From: Arachis hypogaea
Taxonomy: Eukaryota; Streptophyta; Magnoliopsida; Fabales; Fabaceae
Direction: 5' to 3'
NCBI RefSeq assembly: GCF_003086295.3
Contig: NC_092044.1
Coordinates: 77,276,024-77,340,023, forward strand
Length of the DNA stretch: 64,000 nt
Position numbers and translations under genes: made by a program. Shown here piece by piece: positions 57,183 to 64,000 of the stretch; positions within the stretch are counted from its first letter, which is position 1, and the number at the start of each line of letters is the position of its first letter. The notes below the pieces were generated by a model that did no database searches, was not told where the DNA came from, and worked only from the letters and a program-made list of their open reading frames with translations.

Positions 57183-58791
57183 TTGTGCATGAAATTGTGA
57201 TCACTACAACTTCCCACAACTAACCAGCAAGTGTACTGGGTCGTCCAAGTAATAAACCTTACGCGAGTAAGGGTCGATCCCACAGAGATTGTTGGTATGA
57301 AGCAAGCTATGGTCACCTTGTAAATCTTAGTAAGGCAAACTCAAATGGGTATGGTGATATATGAATAAAACATAAAGATAAAGATAGAGATACTTATGTA
57401 ATTCACTGGTAGGAATTTCAGATAAGAGTATGAAGATGCTGGTCCCATCCGTCTCTCTGCTTTCCTACTGTCTTCATCCAATCCTTCTTACTCCTTTCCA
57501 TGGCAAGCTTAAGCAAGGGTTTCACCGTTGTCAGTGGCTACCTCCCATCCTCTCAGTGGAAATGTTCAACGCACCCTGTCACGGCACGGCTATCCATCTG
57601 TCGGTTCTCGATCAGGCCGGAATAGAATCCAGTGATTCTTTTGCGTCTGTCACTAACGCCCCGCCCTCAGGAGTTTGAAGCACGTCACAGTCATTCAGTC
57701 ATTGAATCCTACTCAGAATACCACAGACAAGGTTAGACCTTCCGAATTCTCTTGAATGCCGCCATCAGTTCTAGCCTATACCACGAAGACTCTGATCTCA
57801 AGGAATGGCTGGCTCAGTTGTCAGGCGAGCACTCGGTTGTCAGGCGATCAACCATGCATCGTGTATCAGGAATCCAAGAGATATTCACCCAATCTAAGGT
57901 AGAACGGAGGTGGTTGTCAGGCACACGTTCATAGGTGAGAATGATGATGAATGTCACGGATCATCACATTCATCAAGTTGAAGAACAAGTGATATCTTGG
58001 AACAAGAACAAGCAGAATTGAATAGAAGAACAATAGTAATTGCATTAATACTCGAGGTACAGCAGAGCTCCACACCTTAATCTATGGTGTGTAGAAACTC
58101 CACCGTTGAAAATACATAAGTGATAATGTGATCATTGGCCTCGGCCCCAGAGAGGGAACCAGAAGAACCAAGATGAAAATACAATAGTAAAAGGTCCTAC
58201 TTATAGAGAACTAGTAGCCTAGGGTTTACAGAGATGAGTAAATGACATAAAAATCCACTTCCGGGCCCACTTGGTGTATGCTTGGGCTGAGCATTGAAGC
58301 ATTTTCGTGCAGAGACTCTTCTTGGAGTTAAACGCCAGCTTTGGTGCCAGTTTGGGCGTTTAACTCCCATTCTTGTGCCAGTTCCGGCGTTTAACGCTGG
58401 GAATTCTGAGGGTGATTTTGAACGCCGGTTTGGGCCATCAAATCTTGGGCAAAGTATGGACTATCATATATTGCTGGAATGCCCAGGATGTCTACTTTCC
58501 AACGCCGTTAAGAGCGCGCCAATTGGGCTTCTGTAGCTCCAGAAAATCCGCTTCGAGTGCAGGGAGGTCAGAATCCAACAGCAACTGCAGTCCTTTTTAG
58601 TATCTGAATCAGATTTTTGCTCAGGTCCCTCAATTTCAGCCAGAAAATACCTGAAATCACAGAAAAACACACAAACTCATAGTAAAATCCAGAAAAGTGA
58701 ATTTTAACTAAAAACTAATAAAAATATACTAAAAACTAACTAGATCATACTAAAAACAATGCCAAAAAGCGTACAAATTATCCGCTCATCA
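57183..58791 (-). repeat. 5' LTR of element D
   Basis: It is 1609 bp, paired with 49386-51005. The TATA-like TACTTATA (plus) is at 58198-58205. Confidence 0.93.
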
Positions 58792-58842
58792 ACATGTCAT
58801 CATGTCATGTTTTTCTATGCTTTTTCATACAAGAAATTGACA
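58792..58842 (+). repeat. Continuation of LTR L3 of element A, internally deleted
   Basis: After the duplication ACATG, 58797-58835 matches the first part of L1 (from TCATCATGTC to AAGAAATTGA). It then jumps to the LTR end CAATCA. TTTTTGTAGAAAATCA follows, as after L2. So L3 lost about 1.9 kb. Confidence 0.7.
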
Positions 58843-59404
58843 ATCAAGTTTTTGTAGAAAATCATCATTTGGATTGGATGATTTTTTTTTTAAATCCGAT
58901 CCAATCTGATCCAATTTCAAGTGGTTTGGATTGGATTGAATTTGCAATTTTGTAAATTAAAAAATATATATAACAAGTCTCAACATCAAATTTTAAATAC
59001 TAACAATGACATAATAAGTCTCAATAATATCTTAAAAACCAATGATATCATAACAATAAAAATAAAATTATAAGTTAGTTAAAATAAATAAATAAATTAG
59101 ATTTTAAACATAAAATATTTATTAAATAATAATAATAATACATGAATAATATAAAAATATATAATAAATTGAACATGTTATAAGTATAATTGTAAATATA
59201 ATAATAAAATAATAACATTATAGCACATTGTGTGGTTTTGATTGGATTGGTTATGAAAAGTATATCTGAAATCCGATCCGATCCAACAGTTTGCAAAAAA
59301 TAGAATCAAATCAAATCCAAATTAGTGTAGCTTTAATCGGTTTTTGGTTTGGATTGGATTGGATGAGCGGTTTAATTTGATCGATTTGGATTTGAACACC
59401 CCTA
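58843..59404. repeat. AT-rich repeat with GGATTGGATT motifs, probable truncated TIR transposon
   Basis: Inverted runs of GGATTGGATT and AATCCGATCCAATC flank an almost pure A/T core (58950-59220). The right end TTGAACACCCCTAG resembles the end of hAT-like non-autonomous elements common in plants. No matching left end is seen, so it is truncated or rearranged. It replaces the 5' part of element E. Confidence 0.5.
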
Positions 59405-60730
59405 GGTGCAAGTGGGACAAATTGCTAAGCAATTGGCAATAAGACCTACTAACACTTTTCCAAGTGATACCATTCTCAAAACAAGGGAATAATGCAATAC
59501 CATAAGCTTGAGGAGTGGAAGAATGATTAGTAAGAAGAATGAAGATTAAACTGAGGCTACAAAAGAGGAGTTAGGAGTGCAAAAGCAAGAACAAAAGGCC
59601 CCTATACCAAGTAAAATTCTAATGAAGAATGAGTCAGTGGAGGCATAAAAACCAAGAATCATATACCCTCAAAGGCTCAAGGGGGAGAACAAGAAAAAGT
59701 AATACTCCAAATTCTTGGAGATATTCAAGACACTACACATCAACATTCCTTTCATAGAAGTACTTGAGCAAATGCCACTGTATGTTAAATTCATGAAGGA
59801 ATTGTTGTCCAAGAAAAGCTCTTTAAAGGGAGGCTAAATAGTGGTCATGACTAGAGAGTGTTTATTCAAAGGAATTTTCCATGTAAGAAGAAAGGTCCGA
59901 GAAGTTTTCAAATTCTCTGCAACATTGGAAACACAACCTTTGAAAGAGAATTGTGTAATTTAGGGGCAAGTATCAATTTGATCCCTCCTTCTGTGATGAA
60001 AAAGTTGCATATCCAAGAGGTGAAACCCACAAGAATAGCTGTACAAATGGCAGACAAGTCAATAAAGCATGAACATGGGGTAATTGAGAATGTCTTGATC
60101 AAAGTGAAAATTTTTCTCCCAGCAGATTTTGTTATTCTTGACATGGAGGAAAATGAGAATGCCTCCATCATTCTAGGGAGACCTTTATTAGCCACTAGAC
60201 GAGCCCTCATTGATGTTGAAAAGGGTGAATTAATATTGAGGGTGCATGATAAGCACTTAGTTTTTCATGTTTTCAAAATCATTTATCATTCAAGTGACAA
60301 GGAGGATTGAATGAAGGTTGAATCAAGTGATGCAAGCCTCCAAAAACCCCTTGATAAAGCACCCCTAGAAGCTCCACCACCATGCTTGAAAGGAAAAGAA
60401 GAAATAGAAGTGGTGCAACAAGTTGAAGGCACAAAAGAAGCTAACAAGAATGTGCAACCTAAGCCCCCGTTTGTAGATACCATCAAGTTTCCCTTTGACA
60501 TCAAGCCAAAGTTTGATGTTGAGTGTGCACCATCACCTAAGGGAAAAGAGAAGACTCTAAAGAAGCCCAGGGGTGGAGGAATAAGAAGATCTCTACGAGT
60601 GACTTCTCACCTAGATAACAAGTGGTACAATTCCCTTCGCCACCATGGATATGGCCAGACAAATCCAACAAATGGTATGGACCTTACACAGAAAACAAGA
60701 TCCTCTCCTTGGAACACACTGAACTCATAG
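59405..60730 (+). pseudogene. Element E gag-protease remnant
   Basis: The gag tail (59405-59850) carries several stops and a frameshift but keeps FLEIFKTLHINIPFIEVLEQMPLYVKFMKELL in pieces, the linker typical of Athila protease. Protease is open from 59858 to 60310, with LCNLGASINLIPPSVMKKLHIQ, where Asn replaces the catalytic Asp (NLGA instead of DLGA), and IILGRPLLATRRA. A second frame, 60311-60730, encodes a Lys/Pro-rich linker ending WYNSLRHHGYGQTNP. The missing Asp means the protease is inactive. Confidence 0.8.
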
Positions 60731-60842
60731 ATGAAGACAATAGGAGAAAATTTACAGAGAGAAGGGAGGCATTAGAGCACTATGATCCACCTCCAACCTA
60801 GCAAAAATCAACCATCAAGCTAGTGACGTTAATGAAGTGCTT

Positions 60843-60859
60843 GTTGGGAGGCAACCTAA
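60843..60859 (+). promoter_or_regulatory. Post-ORF hairpin, element E
   Basis: TTGGG-AGGCAA-CCTAA has one G-T wobble pair, in the same context (GCTTGTTGGGAGGCAACC) as in A and B. Confidence 0.55.
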
Positions 60860-60985
60860 TCGTCATTAACCGTTAATTTTGTATTTAATTTCGTTTGTCT
60901 TATTTGAATAACCACATGCTTACTTACATAACTTTTGAGGATAATCTTGATTATTCATAATTCCATCACCATTATTTTTCTTTGA

Positions 60986-61020
60986 TGCTTGAGGACAAGC
61001 AACCATTCTAAGTTTGGTGT
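60986..61020 (+). promoter_or_regulatory. Internal hairpin plus PPT-like module, element E
   Basis: TGCTTG-AGGA-CAAGCA (60986-61001) is followed by ACCATTCTAAGTTTGGTGT. Confidence 0.65.
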
Positions 61021-61920
61021 TAGAGGTTATGCTCTACATAACCTAAAAGATGATAAAGGGGAAAGTAACTCTATCCTTGAGCTTTTATTTCTTATATCTT
61101 GCATCTATTTTTGTCCTTAGTTATTAATCATGATTCATTCATATTTCATGCCACCTCACTTTTGAAATTGCTTACCCCCAGTATCTTTAAGCATGCAACA
61201 AAGAGTTTTTTAATGAAAAAATTGAAGAAATATTTTTAAATTTGGAGCAAGTAAGATTATGAAAAGTGAAAGTTCTAATAATGTGAGTATGTCATGGAGT
61301 TACATGTTTGTGAAAACTTGCATAGGGAGCTCTAAGACTTAGAATGAAGTTTACAAAAGTATTATGGAGGTTATCAAAAATATATAAAACCAAGAAGTAG
61401 TAAGAAAAGAAAGGAAAGAAAAACAAAAAATAAGGCACAAGGATCTGAGCATCAATGGCTAGGAAGGTAAAAAAGAACCAAAGCTCAAAGAGTTGTATTC
61501 CTAAGCTATGTTCTTGTGGTGTAACTGTGTCAAGAAAATATTGAGATACAATATTTAGAGTCAATGCCAAGTGCAAATAAAAGAAAAGCCAAAGGCTCTG
61601 AGCACCACTGACGAGGAAGAATAAAAAGAAGTGTGACCTCAAAGAGTTTTCCAGTTAAGTGGTTGTGGTGTTTCTGTGTTAAGCAAAGCTTAAGACAAAA
61701 TATTTAGAGTCACGGCTAGGCTTAAGGTGCAAAGCACCCAATAAAAGAAAAGGGGAATCCTATCTTTAAAGTAATAAAGAGACCTCCATAATATAATCTG
61801 AATGGTATTTCGGTGTTTTAAGACTTTCAACTGTAAGCCTAGAAAGCACTGGAATCCATACATGCTCACACAATTTTTCAAATTGTTCAAATTTAGAGGA
61901 CACTTTTGTGCATAGTTCTT
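61021..61920 (+). other. 3' noncoding region of element E
   Basis: It contains two copies of the conserved block (about 61440-61590 and 61590-61745) with ATCTGAGCATCAATGG, TTCTTGTGGTG and ATTTAGAGTCA. No gene is seen. Confidence 0.65.
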
Positions 61921-61922
61921 TT

Positions 61923-61958
61923 CTTGTTTGGGGACAAACAAGATCTTAAGTTTGGTTA
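61923..61958 (+). promoter_or_regulatory. LTR-proximal hairpin plus tract, element E
   Basis: CTTGTTTG-GGGA-CAAACAAG (61923-61942) is followed by ATCTTAAGTTTGGTT. Relative to element A the stem has a paired C-G to T-A change. Confidence 0.7.
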
Positions 61959-62434
61959 TTATTTCTTTAGTTTGGGGACACTGAATGAACATCTTTAGTT
62001 ACTTTTGCTTATTATTTCTTTCAATAAACTTAGTGATCTCCTTGATTTTATTAAGATTCTCATGCTTTTAATCAATGTTTCTTGGAGTTATTTTGAGCTT
62101 TGGTTTTTTTAGGAAAGTGTTGAAAACTTGAAGGAAAGTGTCGAAAACTAAAGAGAAGAACAAGGAGAAAAGAAGAACAAGCAAGCAAGTCCTAAGGAAG
62201 CACAACTGGGTGTACGACATGCCTCACCATTGGCATGAAATACGCCAAGCAAAAACAAGCCCAGGGAAGTTCAAAGAGAATTTGCAACCCTAACCTCTTC
62301 ATACTCCAACGAGCATAATTTATGCCGTAAAGGTCCAAATGAAGTGGTTTCAATGGTATTAGAAATCTAACATCAAGAGCTTCTCAAGTGTATAATCGAC
62401 GTTCAGTTTGGCCCCAAACAACCCTTATCTTTAA
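61959..62434 (+). repeat. Probable start of the 3' LTR of element E
   Basis: The position after the hairpin and tract suggests LTR sequence. A candidate start is TGAATGAACA near 61982, after TTTAGTTTGGGGACAC. No second LTR is available to confirm the ends. It continues at 63648-63689 after the MULE. Confidence 0.4.
62426..62434. repeat. Imperfect 9-bp target duplication, left (MULE-like element)
   Basis: TATCTTTAA here versus TATCTTTCA at 63648-63656; 8 of 9 agree. Confidence 0.65.
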
Positions 62435-62869
62435 AGAGGTAAATACCAAATCGGTACCCAAAAGATTCTGTTGCTGACAAAATGGTACCTGACTTTTATT
62501 GACAAAATAGTCCCTAAAAGATTTTAAAATTTGACAAGCATGTCCCCGGGTTTGCCGAAGCAAATCTCTGGCAAACACAATGCTCACATGGCCATGGTGA
62601 CCTAGCAAACCACCTCCCAAACACTAATCCCTCCCCCTCCCTGCCCATCGTAGCCCTTTCCCTTTTCCTTTCCCTCTCCATTGCAATCCCCTTCCCTCTC
62701 CCTCCCTTTTATATCATCTCATCTCATCTCATCTCTGCAATAAAAAAGAATAACAATCTAATATCTCAAAATTTCATCCTTTCAAAGAAACTACAAACCA
62801 AAACTTTCGATTCTCTCTCTCAGATAAGAGAAGAACAGAACGAGAATCTGAGAAGAAGAAGAAGGAATA

Positions 62870-63275
62870 ATGGATCTAGCACCAGAGGAGCTACATTTCC
62901 TGAACATCCCAAAAATATGTTACCTTTTCTTCCTCTTCGCCTTCTCTTTCCTCTTCACCACCGCCGCCGTCTTTACCGTCGCTTCCCTCTAAACCAACAA
63001 AGTTGTCTCCCTTTCTTCCACCATCTCTGTAATCCCCAAAATCTTCAAGAATTTGTTCATCACTTACCTTTGGGTCACGCTTTTGATGTTCATCTATAAC
63101 TTTGTCTTCGTGATTTCCTTGGTTTTGCTTATTATAGCAATTAATACACATAACTTATTTCTGCAGTTTTTTACGGTTATTGTGGGTGTGTTGGTCATTG
63201 TGAATTTGGTGGGATTATTGGTGCAGAATATTTTTTACTATATTTTCAAGAGTTACCATCACCAAGGGATTGATA
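62870..63275 (+). pseudogene. Captured fragment of a plant multi-span membrane-protein gene
   Basis: From ATG 62870 the frame reads MDLAPEELHFLNIPKI, then a hydrophobic segment (YLFFLFAFSFLFTTAAVF). A TAA follows at 62990-62992. The same frame continues STISVIPKIFKNLFITYLW, two more hydrophobic segments (LLMFIYNFVFVISLVLLII and FFTVIVGVLVIVNLVGLL), then runs into repeat DNA. The MDLAPEEL start and TISxIPxxFKxLFxTYLW pattern recall a plant-specific family of uncharacterised membrane proteins. I recognise the style and did not verify it. Segments between the N-terminus and the first membrane span look deleted. The 5' sequence includes a GA/CT-rich stretch like a plant 5' UTR. Confidence 0.7.
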
Positions 63276-63430
63276 GGGAGAGGGAAGGGGGCTGCGATGG
63301 AGAGGGAAAAGGAAGGGGGCTGCAATGGGGAGAGAAAGGGAAGGGGGAGAGTGCGTTGGGGGGCTGCGATGGGGATGGAAGGGGAGGGGAGGGAGATGCG
63401 ATGGAGAGGGAGGTGGAGGGGGAGTTTACG
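63270..63430 (+). repeat. G-rich minisatellite in the right arm of the MULE
   Basis: Degenerate units with GGGGGCTGCGATGG and GGAGAGGGAA recur about five times. G runs could form quadruplexes. The left arm has a shorter complementary version (62645-62705). Confidence 0.7.
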
Positions 63431-63647
63431 TTAGGGAGGGAGGGCTTAGGGTTTGGGGGGTGGTTTGCCATGTCACGAAAATACGATGGCCATGTCAGCA
63501 TTGTGTTTATTGGAGATTTGCTCCGGTGAGCTCGGGGAGACGCTAGTCAAATTTTAAAATCTTTTAGGGACTATTTTGTCAATAACAAAAGTCAGGTACC
63601 ATTTGTCAGTGCTAGAATCTTTTGGGTACCAATTTGGTATTTACCTC

Positions 63648-63689
63648 TATCTTTCAGCGTGAAAAAATAGCACCCAACCATAGCATGCC
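63648..63689 (+). other. Short remnant of element E LTR between the MULE and the next LTR
   Basis: It begins with the right target duplication TATCTTTCA and ends at the next LTR start. No gene is seen. Confidence 0.5.
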
Positions 63690-64000
63690 TGATGAGCGGA
63701 TAATTCGTACGCTTTTTGGCATTGTTTTTAGTATGTTTTTAGTATGATCTAGTTAGTTTTTAGTATATTTTTATTATTTTTTAGTTAAAATTCACTTTTC
63801 TGGACTTTACTATGAGTTTGTGTGTTTTTCTGTGATTTCAGGTATTTTCTGGCTGAAATTGAGGGACCTGAGCAAAAATCTGATTCAGAGACTAAAAAGG
63901 ACTGCAGATGCTGTTGGATTCTGACCTCCCTGCACTCGAAGTGAATTTTCTGGAGCTACAGAAGCCCAATTGGCGCGCTCTCAACGGCGTTGAAAAGTAG
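63690..64000 (+). repeat. Partial LTR of a further B/C/D-type element
   Basis: It starts TGATGAGCGGATAATTCGTA and matches the minus strand of the D LTR from its outer end (58791 downwards). The window ends inside it. It could be a solo LTR or the 5' or 3' LTR of an element to the right. Confidence 0.9.

Larger units (their letters stand above)
49386..58791 (-). mobile_element. Element D: non-autonomous LTR retrotransposon with intact gag-protease
   Basis: It is 9406 bp. LTRs are 49386-51005 (3') and 57183-58791 (5'), with about 25 differences by eye plus one 11-bp length change. Target duplication is ACATG. It has an intact 779-residue gag-protease ORF, a shrunken ORF2 and two palindrome arrays. 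It is related to B and C but closer to element 1 in LTR sequence. There is no pol. Confidence 0.95.
59405..62434 (+). mobile_element. Element E: 3' half of a degenerate Athila-related retrotransposon
   Basis: It starts inside gag (VQVGQIAKQLAI) and has protease, a linker ORF, a post-ORF hairpin, two hairpin-PPT modules and probably the start of a 3' LTR near 61950-61990. The 5' LTR, PBS and most of gag are missing. The right side is split by a MULE-like element and cut by another LTR at 63690. Confidence 0.7.
62435..63647. mobile_element. Pack-MULE-like non-autonomous transposon
   Basis: Long terminal inverted repeats begin GAGGTAAATACCAAAT (62436) and end ATTTGGTATTTACCTC (63647). They remain alignable for at least 210 bp on each side (62436-62650 and 63430-63647), then pass into a complementary pyrimidine-rich/purine-rich stretch. 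A 9-bp near-duplication flanks it, as expected for Mutator-like elements. No transposase is present. Inside is a captured gene fragment. The right subterminal part (63270-63430) is a G-rich minisatellite with GGCTGCGATGG units. Confidence 0.8.

Noticed and set aside
63259..63501. Pro/Ser-rich open frame opposite the G-rich minisatellite
   Set aside because: It is a composition artefact of the repeat in the MULE arm.
63690..64000. This LTR as the 3' LTR of element E
   Set aside because: Its sequence is of the B/C/D type and it cuts into E LTR remnants, while the tract of E lies 1.7 kb upstream.

Overview
This window is plant intergenic DNA made almost entirely of nested LTR retrotransposons. 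It contains no intact host gene. The tRNA-Asp-type primer binding sites, the Athila-like Ty3/gypsy pol, and LTRs carrying palindromic TGGCGTTTAACGCCA-like motifs point to a dicot, most probably a legume of the peanut genus Arachis. That assignment rests on recognising the repeat style and was not checked by a search. Family names (FIDEL/Feral, Pipa and others) are deliberately not assigned; elements are called A to E, Athila-like, and element 1.

Layout. (1) 1-7130: minus-strand element 1, non-autonomous, cut by the window start, with its 5' LTR at 5470-7130. (2) 7131-49142: plus-strand element A, a tandem array. It has a left 3'-internal remnant (7131-7907), a shared LTR L1 (7908-22704), a full internal region, and LTR L2 (47128-49142). 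L1 is split by a complete 12.8 kb Athila-like element on the minus strand (9074-21864, target duplication CCACT). The internal region of A is split by plus-strand element B (23288-44008, duplication ACAAT). B is split by minus-strand element C (27760-38099, duplication AGGCA). (3) 49143-58842: a short tandem duplication of the end of A, split by minus-strand element D (49386-58791, duplication ACATG). (4) 58843-59404: an AT-rich, inverted-motif repeat. (5) 59405-63689: the 3' half of a degenerate plus-strand element E, split by a Pack-MULE-like transposon (62435-63647) that carries a captured fragment of a membrane-protein gene. (6) 63690-64000: the start of another plus-strand LTR of the B/C/D type.

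How the parts relate. Only the Athila-like element encodes gag, protease, reverse transcriptase, RNase H, integrase and a third ORF; all are broken by stops and frameshifts. Elements B, C, D and 1 encode only a gag-protease ORF and a second ORF resembling the putative plant transposon protein domain, so they must have relied on a pol supplied in trans. Element A encodes a repeat-rich protein of unknown function. By-eye LTR comparison gives about 2.5% divergence for B and about 1.7% for C, which agrees with C being nested in B.

Most interesting signal. A short RNA-type hairpin with an RGGA tetraloop, followed within about 15 nt by a polypurine-tract-like motif (TTAAGTTTGGTGT, or TTAAGTGTGGGG in the Athila-like element), occurs twice per element in several distinct families. 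One copy abuts the 3' LTR and the other lies 1 to 2.3 kb upstream. Stem sequences change completely or by paired substitutions while pairing and loop are kept. A second covarying hairpin follows the gag or pol ORF.
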